DNA of 64,000 bases from Allacma fusca (Eukaryota; Arthropoda; Collembola; Symphypleona; Sminthuridae). Location: NCBI GenBank assembly GCA_947179485.1, contig OX359245.1, positions 64,963,067-65,027,066 of the forward strand, given 5' to 3'. Position numbers and translations under genes: made by a program. Positions 31,375 through 42,232 of this stretch are shown here, in pieces; within the stretch, counting starts at the first letter, position 1; each line of letters begins with the position of its first letter. The notes below the pieces were generated by a model. It was given only the letters and a program-made list of their open reading frames with translations, made no database searches and was not told the origin of the DNA.

Positions 31375-32638
31375 CAGTGCTGCGATCGGGTCAAGTAATT
31401 TCAAAACTTGACCATGAACTTGACTTGACCACGAAACTTCAAGTAATTTTCAAGACACAACCTGAACTTGATAACTCGCGTTCGTGTAATTACTTGACTT
31501 GTCAAGTTAAAGTAATCAAGTAACTTTTGTAAGACCCGAACTTGATCAAGTAGTTAAAGTTCCAAACTTGACTTGAACTTGACTTGACCATGACTTGAAC
31601 GCGACTTGAACTTGATAATTCAAGTTAAGTATCACAAAATATAAGACATGGTCACAATAACTTGTCGAACTTGCATCGGCAAATTATTTCCTTCAGACTG
31701 AAAATCAAAACGCATTCAGAAAACAATTTTACTGCTATTTTTTATTTAAAACCATTCGAGGACATCTTTGAGTGTATACTGAATACAGTAAAAGTCCGAA
31801 ATAATTGACTACAATTTATAAAGAAATTTCCCTTAAAAAACGTCTAAAGCATTGTGTAAATGAAAGTTGGGGTCATACAAATGCATCCCTGATATCGATA
31901 CATTCCTTATAACCCGAGCCCTTATGACGGACTTTCACTGTATATCTGACGAGTTTTACATGGTGTCAAGTTTTATTTAATGTTCATATATAATTACATA
32001 TACCTAATACCTACTTGAGTATTACCAGTACTCTTAATTTAATATTTCATACACTAGTACTTATTTATTGTAAATGGCCTTTGTAAAGGCTATCCAAGCT
32101 CATTTTATATTGGAATTTATTTACACAAGTTGAAACTAATAATTCTAAGCAACAATATGATTATCAAGATAATTCTTTCATTTCATGGTGCGGCTGCTGC
32201 AACAACTAACAATGAACAGCGTCTGGTAGACAAGACCTTTAATAAAACGGACTCTGATTTTGAATTTTGTCCTTTGATTTATGACATGTGCAAACAAAAT
32301 ACCCTAAACACGACATGAAATTGGATTGTGATTTTGAAATTGCTTCCGTGCTTTATGGCATGCGCAATCTAAAATTACTTGAACTTGACCATGAAATGTC
32401 AAGTTCATTGTCAAGTTTTTTCTTTCCATTACTTGACCCTGAACTTGACTTGAGGTTGAAGTAAATTTCCCTTACTTGTACTTGAACCCGACTTGTCTTA
32501 AAATGTCATGGTCAAGCCGAGTACGTACTTGAACTTGACCCGAAAGATTCAAGTAAAATAATTGGCCTACTTGAACTCGACCCGAACTTGAACTTGACTT
32601 GAAAACTCAAGTATTACTTGAACTTTTCCGCAGCACTG
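31375..32638. mobile_element. Non-autonomous hAT element (1264 bp) with ACTTGA subterminal repeats
   Basis: Ends are CAGTGCTGCG and CGCAGCACTG. The 8-bp flanks TTTCTAAT (31367-31374) and TTTTTAAT (32639-32646) form a target duplication with one mismatch. The copy-F paralogue is unfilled (CCCTTTTTAATGCATTT near 42262). Both ends are packed with ACTTGA/TCAAGT hexamers in both orientations. No transposase; a 62-codon frame at 32130 is probably chance. Confidence 0.9.
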
Positions 32639-32646
32639 TTTTTAAT

Positions 32647-34430
32647 GCATTTAAACCCTGTTGATGTAATTGAAACACAAGTGCCTAAAACAGCCTACTT
32701 CGTTTTGACACGGTTTCGATCATAAGCAGTGAATGTTGTCAGTGAGAGGCACGAGCGTGATGAAAAGTTTTGAATTTGAAAGTATTTTTAATCCCTACTC
32801 TATGTATGTACACACAAATTTTGAGAAAACATTAGTACTCAAGTTCAAATTACATACGTGTAAGTTCATGTGAAATCTACTGATAGATATGAAATACAAT
32901 TGAATATAAATAACAAATGCACAATAATTAATTACATTCCACAAACTATATTACCGGATAATTCCAATAGGGACTCTCAGCATCGCTTCGATGCTTAAAA
33001 TCGTCTCTAAAAGCAGGAAAAGTTGTATGCTCTCCATCGTCATCCGGTCAAGTCCAACCCATTGGGCTGGAAAAAAGAAAAAAATTTCCCTGTACTTTGG
33101 GACTCGAATGTCCACGTAGGTCTCTCTCCGTCTCTCACGAAGTCAACATAATTTTTGTTAGTTCACATTCAGTTCCATACTTGTCGACAGACAGTCTATT
33201 ATACAATTTTTATCTTGTATAATTATTACACTAAAGTTTCCCTAGCCATTAAAAATTTGGTACAATATTTGACTCAGCTCAAAATCAGAGTTACTTCAAA
33301 ATGTGATACAGCCAAAAGGCCTCCACTTTCACCAGGAAATGTCCAAGTGGTTTTGATCAATTCTGGTACACAGTAATAAATGAGTCGAATTGATCCCCTT
33401 TTTTTTGGCATTGTCATGCGTCATAAATATTGCAAAAACAATGCTTCCATCCCACGCCCATCATGAAATGTTTGATATACTAATACATTCCTATTTATTT
33501 CTTAGATTTTGAAATTTTATGTACTCAAGCGTACATTGGTTAAGTGGGGAGAGAGACTAAGATCTCAAAAAGGAGAGTAACTCTCATAATTAACAACAGC
33601 ATATATCTTACTGCTACACTGCAACTTTAATTTTGGTGGTGATAAATTTCAAACCAGTTAAAGCATTTCTGGAGCAAACGAGCACCTTTTGTGCAAAGCC
33701 ATGGAATAGTACCTGGACCACGAACAAGAAACCTTCGGATATGGAGGCTTTGAGGGGTGTAAAGCTTACTTTTGATATTTTCGAGGTGGGAAATTTACTT
33801 CCAAAATTGATGTAATTCATCATTTTATTTTTTGAAACAAGATTTTAAAGATGTCGTATTCGTAGCCCAAAGATTTGTGGGGAACAATAGAGTCCTCTGG
33901 ATTTAAAGTACTCGTTGTCCTCAAAGATTACAAGGACGATATGGATTACAGTGCTCTCTATTACAGAGCGTAAATAAAATCATCACAATTTACTTTCTAT
34001 GCCTCAATAAGACGGAAATGACATTGTGTCAACGCAAATGGAATAAATGTTCTGCTGCTATAATGCACATGGAGTAATAAACCATTCTGTAATGTTCAAT
34101 GGCATATACCGTATTTTTGTCTCTCAACTGATATCTCACAATCAGCCATTTGTATAAAAAGTTTTTCACAATAGCTTAAAAGTATTAATAGTGTATGCAC
34201 AATGTCCATGTCTTGTGCAAATTTTATGCAATGCCAGCTACCACGTCAGAATTTATTAGTACACTTTACAGAGAATTCCCTCTTCAGAAGATATAATTTT
34301 ATGATTCAGAGGACTCAAAATATTACATGGCGTCGAGGAATTGAGATGAGATTTTCCAATAGTGTTTTCAATGGACACCTACAGCGCTATGCATGTTACC
34401 TGATTCTTCTGAAAATTCAAAAATTCTAGA
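32647..34430 (+). repeat. Downstream array flank, duplicate of 42241-44016
   Basis: Near-collinear with 42241-44016 at high similarity, including AAGCAGTGAATGTTGTCAG, GCTTCGATGCTTAAAATC, GGAGAGAGACTAAGATCTC, GGAACAATAGAGTCCTCTGG and AAATGTTCTGCTGCTATAATG. An older partial version follows copy B (~5650-6240). Open frames on both strands are short and disrupted between the duplicates, so I do not call genes. The GAAACAAGATTTTAAA...TTGTCCTCAAA piece also occurs at 51315-51403. Confidence 0.7.
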
Positions 34431-34595
34431 CGGTGAGCTCATTTCATTGCACCTGTCACCTGTCAATCAATGCAGCAAACCAATTACACGCAAATTTCCT
34501 GCGTCAGTCTGAAAGTTTCCTGTATTTTGGGACAGCAGGAGTTGGAACGCTAGCAAACAAAATCAGACAAACAAAATACACCTCTTCGTTGATAT

Positions 34596-35173
34596 TGTTA
34601 CGAATATATTATAAATAAGCTAGAATAAGCATAATCTTAAGTCAGCAAATAGTTTGGAAGGCCGTAAGCAAGGGCTTCGTGATTCCAAACGCTGACCAAC
34701 ATAATTATAAGCAAGGGAAAGGAAATGAATCAGATTATTTAATAAACGATAAGTTAGAAATAGAATAAGCTTAGACTAAGACACGTAGATTTTAGTAAGA
34801 GTTCTAATCTCAACCTCAAGCGAGCAACATCCGGAGGAGCCGCACCTAGGGTCCATTCTGACCGGAATGGAACCCAACAGGTAGCAAGAGGGGCAACATG
34901 AAATTAAGAGAATTTCGTGGAAGAAAGAAGAGATTTAGAATTCAATCCAAATTTAGTGTTAAATGTTAAGTGTTAATTTATCTCAAAGTTAAGGAACAGT
35001 AATTGGCCCAAATAAATTATACAATAACGAACTACAAGCAGAAATCAATAGTTCCATTTATTCATGCGTTTCACCAACATCGAAACCATAGTTCAGGGGA
35101 ATGAAACAACCGAACCTAGGCTACGTCAAGTTATCCGTAGTAGCATAATCACCGGGGTAACAACAACGTAACA
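34596..35173 (+). mobile_element. Solo LTR of a gypsy-type element (578 bp)
   Basis: Starts TGTTACGAATATATT, ends CAACGTAACA, and is flanked by the 4-bp duplication ATAT (34592-34595, 35174-35177). The paralogous sequence near 45318 (TTCGTTGATATGTTATGTACG) is the empty site. AATAAA occurs at 34741 and 35011. The body is A/G-rich without coding frames. It is the scar of recombination between two LTRs; the orientation is assumed from the TG...CA ends and AATAAA. Confidence 0.85.
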
Positions 35174-35212
35174 ATATGTCATGCATGAATACTGTACTTC
35201 AAATATGTCATT

Positions 35213-35402
35213 TCGGTTATTCGGATAACCGACAAACTGTTCGGTTATAAAAATCATCCGAACCGATGCATGGCGGTTCGGTTTCGGATAGGAGTATCTT
35301 TTTATCCGAACAAAACGGTTCGGTTCGGATTTTGCCAAAAATTAACCGAAAACTTCGGTTCGGTTACGGTTCGGATTTATGTTTTAACCGAACCGATCTC
35401 AT
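35213..35402. mobile_element. Probable short hAT-like element with CGGTTCGG repeats
   Basis: About 190 bp dense in CGGTTCGG/CCGAACCG on both strands, starting where the paralogue of copy F (45335-45368) diverges. The style resembles the other hAT elements here, whose subterminal zones are simple motif clusters. Clear terminal repeats and an 8-bp duplication are not visible, so this is tentative. Confidence 0.4.
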
Positions 35403-35406
35403 GCTT

Positions 35407-35475
35407 AGTTCAATTAGCGTCCAAATAATATTTACAAATAAGAACTTTTAACCTATGCCTGAATAAAGCTCCGCA
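35407..35475 (+). pseudogene. Receptor exon-1 fragment
   Basis: GTTCAATTAGCGTCCAAATAAT...ACTTTTAACCTATGCCTGAATAAAG is a decayed version of exon-1 residues ~14-36 (VQVASKYYLIPF.LCLND). The ATG region was replaced by the CGGTTCGG element and unrelated sequence follows. Dead fragment. Confidence 0.6.
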
Positions 35476-36004
35476 TGGGTCAAATATTTTTTGCCAGCAA
35501 ACTTGAACCGAAACGGTCCTCGAATTTTTGGATAAAAGCAGAGCCAGATCCGGACTTGTTCGTTCAAGCAAAGGTACAAAATCCAACACTATGGGTATAC
35601 CACAATAATAATATACACTGGGTATATGTATACGTGTACAAGTGCAATTGAGCTGTATTCATACTCGGACTGGAAATTCAATATTTTTAGATTGCCAGAC
35701 TGACCCGTACTAGTAACTTAGACGGCATTCAAACTTCCATTAGTTATCGCATCACTTTTTTTTAATTTTAAATAAATTAGCCGCAATTAATCATTCATGT
35801 AATAAATTAATTGGCATCTTAATGACCCTTCTGTAATAAAATAGCATATTGCATAGACGCTTGAAAGCTACAAATTAAACTGCGTAAGTATCATTCTTAT
35901 CTTACAGTTAGCAGGGTACTTTATCTTGAGAAGTGGCTCAAGACGTTAGTATTTGAGCAACCCAATGAGATTGACGATTTGATCTTGTAATTATCGCTAG
36001 TCAG

Positions 36005-36011
36005 TATAAAA
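36005..36011 (+). promoter_or_regulatory. Possible TATA box
   Basis: CAGTATAAAACACGC contains TATAAAA, with ACACTCAAAC ~25-30 bp downstream as a possible start site and an ATG at 36127. It is a good match to an arthropod TATA promoter but is a single occurrence. Confidence 0.3.
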
Positions 36012-36126
36012 CACGCATATCTGTAACACTCAAACGAATTTCATTTGTTGAATTTAAAAAAAATAATTCATCGTCTTTCTTCACTGATGTTACTGCTGTG
36101 CTTGTTTTACTTGAGCTAATGACAAC

Positions 36127-36390
36127 ATGTACAACCTTCCATATTTTATCCTTCCAAATAATTTTGACATAAGTGAGAGTAATAGTGTAGATAATGTCCT
36201 CATCGATTCATCTTACCATTCTAAAAATAACGACATCATTTCCGAATGTAAAAGCAGTGAAATTGATTGTCAAATTTCACTTAAAGTTTTATTTATTACT
36301 CATAATAAAGTAGATAATTTGTTTAAACCTCTTCAACTAGTTATCCCGTCGATTGAAGATAGATATACATTTTCAAGTGTGAGTTTTTAA
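36127..36390 (+). CDS. Hypothetical 87-codon frame, possibly a first exon
   Basis: Reads MYNLPYFILPNNFDISESNS..., acidic and Ser/Asn-rich, with no signal peptide, membrane helix or motif I recognise. It sits ~115 bp downstream of a TATA box with an ACAAC context before the ATG. Near its end the sequence AAGT|GTGAGT is a fair splice donor, so the true protein could continue in another exon that I cannot locate. It may equally be chance in AT-rich DNA. No function is proposed. Confidence 0.25.
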   Translation: MYNLPYFILPNNFDISESNSVDNVLIDSSYHSKNNDIISECKSSEIDCQISLKVLFITHNKVDNLFKPLQLVIPSIEDRYTFSSVSF

Positions 36391-36535
36391 CTCCTGTTAG
36401 CTTACCTTTATCATTTATGACGAAAAAATGTGCATTGTTTCCTTCATCGTAAAATTATTTTGTAAACTTACCTTTCACATTCGACACAATTCATAAATTA
36501 TCGTGTGTAAATATTGTTGTAATAGGGGTCTAAAA

Positions 36536-37410
36536 TAAATCAGCCAGCTTTTATAAACAAATGTTTATTTTAAAAATAACGGTTTTCGGTGAAAAAATGC
36601 CTAATATTTGGCAAAGATGGGTTCCAAAGTATTGCCGAGGTTTAGAGCCGGGTTTGGGCCAGCGTTGCGCCAAGGAACGTAACCAGTCAAAAAACAGTAT
36701 TGTTAGATCTAATTTTATAGAAAAATCAATAGAATTTGAATACCATTTTACTTGCTCAAACATATTTCCTAATATGCCTCAATTTAAACCCAACGACGGC
36801 AATTAAAATAATCACAATAACCTGATTGCCATTATTTTAATTGCTTAAAACACTTCAAAAGAGCAAATCAATCTAGGCAATTTTATTTTTAATTCACTAA
36901 AATTGTACAACGCATTAAAAAATGGCTTGATTCCGTCGATTTATGTGCTAACTCGGACACCTTGTGCGGGACACCTTTTCACTCTACAAACAATCAAACT
37001 TTTCTCTGCGGAAGTATAAAGTTGTAGAGTAATTTTTAGCTGAACTCAATCTAACTAATCCCTGTAGCATAAAAGAATTATTTTAAAACTTGTCTGCCGT
37101 TTTATTTTTGTTATTTTAACACCCATTATTCATTTTTTTAGAAAATTCAACATCATTTCAAACCCATTTTACTTATTCATATACCTTTCCTATACAGTAA
37201 GTCTCAATTTTGAACTAAGAAGCATGATTAAAATATTAATTATAATAGTCTAAACGCCTTACTTTATTTATTTGAAGTCATTTAAAGGAGCTTAAGCTGG
37301 AATTATTAAAGTTAGAAAACAGTATTCCAGGTATATGATATCTCATAAACCGATTATTTTGAGATTTCCTTAAATAATACCAAGCTCACGGATAATTCAG
37401 AATTTACAGA
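36536..37410 (+). repeat. Array flank upstream of copy F
   Basis: 36600-36850 aligns with 7700-8030. From ~36995 (CTGCGGAAGTATAAAGTTG) it pairs with the flank of copy E from ~16950. Flank boxes occur near 36798 and 37226. Open frames in both orientations at 36551-36806 are not conserved at 7700 and are not called. Confidence 0.6.
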
Positions 37411-37465
37411 ATTACTCCAGTGGTGTTTTACAGATAGAGGAACTCAGATGTGCATTTAAACAGAT
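37411..37465 (+). promoter_or_regulatory. Candidate core promoter block of copy F
   Basis: ATTACTCCAGTGGTGTTTTA, an insertion CAGATA, GAGGAACTCAGATGTG, then CATTTAAACAGATATTAG. Same order as at E. Inferred promoter. Confidence 0.45.
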
Positions 37466-37522
37466 ATTAGTTTCCTAGTTTTCTTCAATCCCTCACAAAA
37501 TAAAATACAATCAACGATAGTT

Positions 37523-39009
37523 ATGTTGTGCCCTGCGGATGTCAAGTTCTATCTTTACTTAGTTCAAGTAGCATCCAAGTATTTTTTAATACCTTTCGAA
37601 CTGTGCCTGAGGGATGGAGAAAGAGCTCAAATCCGTGTTGGAAGTAAACGACAAGAAATGACCTTCAAAATCCTTTACTTCTATGAAGTGTTGAGAGTAT
37701 GTCTGAGCCTGTATTATTTAATTTTAAAAATTTTCGTTTATGAAGAGGTATCTTCAGCAAATGATATTGCTCTACATGCTATGTTTACGTTTGGTTTCTT
37801 GTTTTGCGCAACACTTCAATTTCATTTATTTTTACGAACTGCTGACATTACAGTGAAAATTTTTAACTTTATATTCACTGGAATGAATTGGGATTCGAAA
37901 TTAGCAGGTACACATTAATTACACAATCAATCCTAACACGGTAATTTGTTTGACGTTTGTTTGCACCATTCTGTCAAATACATAAATAATTACCGTAAAA
38001 ACCCCAAAGATGGCCCCCGGCCAACTTCCAAACATTAACCTAAACCCAGGCCATCTTTAGGGTCCCGGCCACCTTTGGAGGCCCGGTTATGTTTAGGGTT
38101 TTTACGGTACGTAAACATCTTTTCAGGATCGTTTGGTATATTCCAGCCAGGGAAGAAATTCTCGGCTCGAGAGAAGTTTGTGATATTTTATCCGTACGTA
38201 GTTGTTGTCTTTTGTGCTATACTGGTGCTACTCTCTGCAAATTTCTGTACAAGGTTTCATGTATTCCAATTGCTTCCCAAGTTCTTGCAAAACCCACTGA
38301 CGCTTGTGACTCTTTTGATCCATGAGTTCTACAGTGCATATTTGTTTATCATTGCGTGCGTAATGTTCTTTGTCAATTGTCTTTTATTCCTTGAAAAAAC
38401 TCAGAAAGCCCTATGGGAAATCGAGTCCATTAGGTGAGTATAAATTATTTGAAGTTCCAAGTCATTTAATTATTGTTTGTTTGTTACGATTTTTAATGTT
38501 TCGAAGCTCAGTTTAATATGCGTTTTTGTCCTACTAGTGGGAAGTTATCGGTCCGGAAAAAGGAGTTGGAGGAGTGTATTTCGTTATGCGTGATGACTCA
38601 GCAAATGGTTTGTATATTTAATCAAGGAAATTCATCGATGATATACATGTTAAAGCTGGGTGCTTTAACCGTTTCCATCAGTATGGGCTATGTTGGTATC
38701 CGAGCATATTCTCATGATTCTGGTTTTGGCGGATTCTTGATGTTGTATTCCATGTATGTGGCTAGTCTTTATATTGCTGGTTTTGGAAGCGCGTTTTGTG
38801 TGCTGGAATATTTTAAGAAGATAAAAATTCAACTTTTGCTAAGGAGCAAAATGGATTACAGAAGAATTCCGTGGTACGAAAAGAGAATCATTGCCATTGC
38901 CCCAATGGGGATACAAGTTGGACCCATACCCAGAATTGAAAGAGAATCCTCGCCAATATATTTAGATTTCGTCGTACGAAGCATCACTTCCCTTTTAATT
39001 ACAGTGTAA
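37523..39009 (+). CDS. Receptor copy F, intact 387-aa seven-helix (gustatory-receptor-like) protein
   Basis: Exons 37523-37907, 38127-38433 and 38538-39009 (385+307+472 bases). Intron 1 is 219 bp because it holds a 115-bp MITE; intron 2 is 104 bp. Splice junctions are canonical and in the same phases as B and E. Seven helices with a C-terminal last helix, as in E. From mid exon 1 on, the protein is almost the same as E; the last 163 residues appear identical. The N-terminal ~60 residues differ (ADVKFYLYL, FELCLRDGERAQIRVGSKR) and resemble copies A, C and G. The MITE lies outside the splice signals, so splicing may still be normal. Probable chemoreceptor by topology; ligand unknown. Confidence 0.78.
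37993..38107. mobile_element. 115-bp TA-inserting MITE in intron 1 of copy F
   Basis: Terminal repeats CCGTAAAAACCC and GGGTTTTTACGG, flanked by TA at 37991-37992 and 38108-38109. The interior is GC-rich with GGCC runs, unlike the intron. The Tc1/mariner superfamily duplicates TA. Copy C lacks the insert (AATCATTACGTAAAC), and copies E and H carry TA-GG-TA at the same place, an apparent excision footprint. Confidence 0.88.
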
Positions 39010-39679
39010 TAAAATGCTTGTAACAGAATAGTTGTAACTTTTATGTGGTAAGTGAACATAATTTTAATTAAATAATACTAGAATTCTATTCAAAAATTAG
39101 AGACGGGACAAAAACGTAGGATGTCCCTGCCTTGGAAAAATGGCGAAGGCTGGGAATATCTCATTTAGAAAGCCGCCTGGCTATCCCCTGGTGTTACTTG
39201 TTTATATGCAATTGTATTAACTTTAGCCGTTGATAAAATATTCTGAAATGGTGGCAATTTTGATGTAATTTGAATAATTGAAAAATTACTAATTGTTGGA
39301 TTCAATATTCAATGCATTAGTAAAATCCCTGTGCTACAATTATTATTGTAGAAATTAAAAGCCAAACGGTTTACGAATCAAACCCTGTTTTAGAGACTTG
39401 TGTGCCAAAATCGTGCGCGCTTATATTAAGAGTTGCGTTTTAAATAAACGGATAGGTAGTGCTCGTTAATAATGAGTGCTTGGCATTCCACCTTTTGGGC
39501 GTTGTGTGAGACCATTGAACTATGAACGCGTGGAGCTTTAAATAAACGGACAGAAAGTGTCCTTTAATATTAAGAACTAGTAAAAGCCCTGTGCTTCACA
39601 GGCGCAAAAACTTGGAGAGGTGTAAGTGTAGAAATTAAAAGCTAAACGGCTTACGAATCAAGCCCTGTCGTAGAGACTT

Positions 39680-40075
39680 TGTAAGGAAGAGTGCTCCTTG
39701 CTCATACACGCGTTGGTGGACCCAACGCGGTACTTTGAATATTCAAATGAGAAGGTACTGGAACACATCTTCTTATGTGTGTTCCAGGTTCGACTGCCTC
39801 AGTGTTACCTAGGGCAGCGTGGGGTTAACTTGTACTCTAAACTCTAAACGATTCCAATAAAGAAGTCTGTTATATTATTGTTACCCTAACTTTAGCGTGG
39901 ACTGGAGACTCTTATTCCTTGCGTGGCTTAGCATTGGCAATTCAATCATTATATTTCTTTTTTATGAGTTGAGTTGGTTGTGATAATTTGGGATTGCTTT
40001 TTAATTTGTATTTTTGTTGCTTCCCTCACAGTAGCCAGAGTAGGATTTCCCGCATTATACCACCGCTTACTCATA
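39680..40075. mobile_element. Possible solo LTR or other insertion (396 bp)
   Basis: Begins TGTAAGGAAGAGTGC and ends CGCTTACTCATA, with ACTT on both sides (39676-39679, 40076-40079). It contains a perfect CGCGTTGG-TGGAC-CCAACGCG hairpin near 39712 and AATAAA near 39857. The E paralogue has no such sequence. The right end lacks the expected CA, so the class is uncertain. Confidence 0.4.
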
Positions 40076-40317
40076 ACTTGCTGTATGCCTAAATCGTGCG
40101 CGCTTAGTGTAAAAGTAGCGCTTTAAATAAACGGACAGGTAGTACTCGTTAATAATAAGGAGTGCTTGGCATGCCACCTTTTGGGCGTTGTGTGATGCCC
40201 TTGAACTATGAAAGTGCGAAACTTTAAATAAACGGACAGAAAGTGCTCTTTAATAATAAAGGATTTGCGGAATTACGTAATGTATTGAAGTCCAGTATTA
40301 GAATTCCCTATATATCT

Positions 40318-40413
40318 GTAGTTTGGGACGGTACCCCAGAATTGAAAGTCTTCGCCAGTATATTAGATTTTGTCGTACGGGGCGCCACTTCCTCATAATT
40401 ACTGTTTTATAAA
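40318..40413 (+). pseudogene. Fossil exon-3 tail of a receptor gene
   Basis: Duplicate of the fossil at 19489: GTTTGGGACGGTACCCCAGAATTGAAAG...GTATATTAGATTTTGTCGTACGG. It still aligns with VGPI.RIERES..IYLDFVVR of exon 3 but is frameshifted (GAAAGTCTTCG against GAAAGAGAATCCTCG). Confidence 0.6.
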
Positions 40414-40996
40414 ATGCTTTGAATACAACAGTATATACATAGTTGTGTGTAATTTTAATATTTTAAATGAAAATATATATACTTGTAGTTAATATTAAAA
40501 TTCTGTACAAAAATGGGGGACGGTGACAAATACGTTGAATGTCTTTCCCTGGGGAAAAATGAGGAGAGGGGAGGGGGAGGGGGAATGCCACATCCAGAAG
40601 GCCCTGATGTACTTGGATATGTGTAATTGTATTTTCTTGAGTCATTTACAAAATATTCCGAAATGACAACAACGTTGAAGGGATTTGAATACTTGGACAA
40701 TTACTACTATTTCCAAAGTGTTTATAAAAGTACAAAGTATAACACGTATGTATTGAAGAACAACATTGTATTCTCGTTCAATTTTGTCAGTAGTTTGTTT
40801 TTAGTGTGCGCAGTTTCGGATATAGTCACAAGAATGTTTAGTGCTAGTCGTTTAGTGATTTTGTTAACATTTTGGGTATTCAAATTTAACTGAATGATGT
40901 AACATTATTGTAATAGCAAAATCTTGCTTAAATGAGTGAGCGCAACGAAACACACACTTTATCTCTTTCAACTCAAACCCATGGAAGTAATACGCA

Positions 40997-42232
40997 CAGG
41001 CACTCCGGAATAAGGGGGACAGGAGGGACAATGTCCCTCCCAAAAAACATCAGGGAGGTACACGCTATACTACTGCCCCCCCCCACTTTTCAAAAATCAA
41101 ATAAGCCTTTTCCTGACTTTTTGCTGGCAAAACTACAATAAAGCTTACATTTTTTAAAACAATCCTGTCCAAGTTTCTATAAGTTGTATTTAAAACACAC
41201 GAAAGAATTTATGTTTTATGGTTTTTTGGAATTTATGGTTTACACCGTGTTGCCAAATATCCTTTTCATCCCGCAATATTCTTACTTGTGGCGATCGGTT
41301 CAGTTAATTAACTGCTAGAATTAAGTAGTGACACTAGTCCGAAATAGACTTTTTAAAGCGACCCATTTTATCCTAGATAATGCTTTTGAACTTATGTGAT
41401 TTTATGTCAGTATTGCAATACTTTCATGGTTAAATTTGTGCGATAGAGTTATAATATAAATAGTAGCTTAGGAATTCAACGCAACGCCACTCATCAAGGA
41501 AATAGAGAATATTTTTATATCCTTCATTCTTGGCTATTGGTGACCTTTTTTAATTTGGAATATTGTTTCCCACTACCTACAGAGACGAAAAATTTGATCT
41601 CCTCTTACCAGATAGATCCAGACCAAAACTTGATTGTACTTCTAAACCAGTAAATCTATCGGATAATGTTCCTTGCACCAAGATTGTGGAACAGATATTG
41701 CTTGACGAGACCAAAAATCAAAGAACAGATTGAACCATTCCCGTAGCTAGTTAGCAATATATGCATGAATCTATGATACCTCTATTTGAAATCCATAAAA
41801 TTTTGCTAGTGCTCGTTCTTTAATTTTAAAAAAAAATAGAACATCTATAATTTACACGGAATTATACAAAAAATTAACAAATTATAAAATAGTGACTCCC
41901 AAAGAATAGCAAAAGATATGCGTGTTTATTGTTTCAAGATCAGTTTAGGAGTGACGGCCAGGAAGAAAATGACTTTTGATTAGGAATATATGCATAAGAT
42001 TGATTGGTTCATAGTTAGAATTATAAATTCTACAAAATAACAATGTCAGTTAATATTGAGGCACTGGACTGGTTGGCAGTGGGTTGCCAATGCAATTAGT
42101 TTCAGAAGTAGTAACGAATAAAAATATTCGTTACAATACATATATACGTTTGTATATGGTCACTAGCAAAGAAACTAAAACCAATTAAAAAATGTTGTCC
42201 CCCCCACTTTGTCGGACGTTCCGGAGTGCCTG
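40997..42232. mobile_element. Non-autonomous hAT element (1236 bp)
   Basis: Terminal repeats CAGGCACTCCGGAA and TTCCGGAGTGCCTG (14 bp, perfect) with 8-bp flanks AATACGCA (40989-40996) and AATACGTA (42233-42240), one mismatch. G/C-rich GGGACA/TGTCCC clusters occur at both ends. The interior is AT-rich and has no transposase frame; a 69-codon frame over the left end is not a gene. Copy E's flank has no such element. Confidence 0.9.

Larger units (their letters stand above)
35476..36535 (+). other. Single-copy-looking AT-rich stretch
   Basis: No match to other parts of the window was noticed, which is unusual here. It contains one candidate promoter and open frame (36005-36390, listed separately). 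Otherwise no repeat, RNA or gene is recognised. Confidence 0.4.
39014..40988 (+). repeat. Downstream flank of copy F, with internal tandem duplication
   Basis: Paralogous to 18876-20013 plus 30269-30440. Compared with E, the segment AGTAAAAGCCCTGTGCT...TTTAAATAAACGGA appears twice (39318-39575 and 39588-40250), the second copy being interrupted by ~396 bp of new sequence. A fossil exon-3 tail lies at 40318. The unfilled site of the gypsy-type element is near 40815-40830. Confidence 0.65.

Noticed and set aside
10845..32640. CRISPR-like array from the regular ACTTGA repeats
   Set aside because: Units are hexamers in both orientations without unique spacers, inside a eukaryotic hAT element.
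33614..33823. Frames on both strands in the duplicated flank (also 43227-43514)
   Set aside because: Indels between the two duplicates break or alter them, so no coding constraint is visible.
39735..39830. GGTTCGACTGCC near 39788 as a tRNA or tRNA-derived SINE B box
   Set aside because: No matching A box or cloverleaf could be formed upstream, so an RNA polymerase III origin is not supported.
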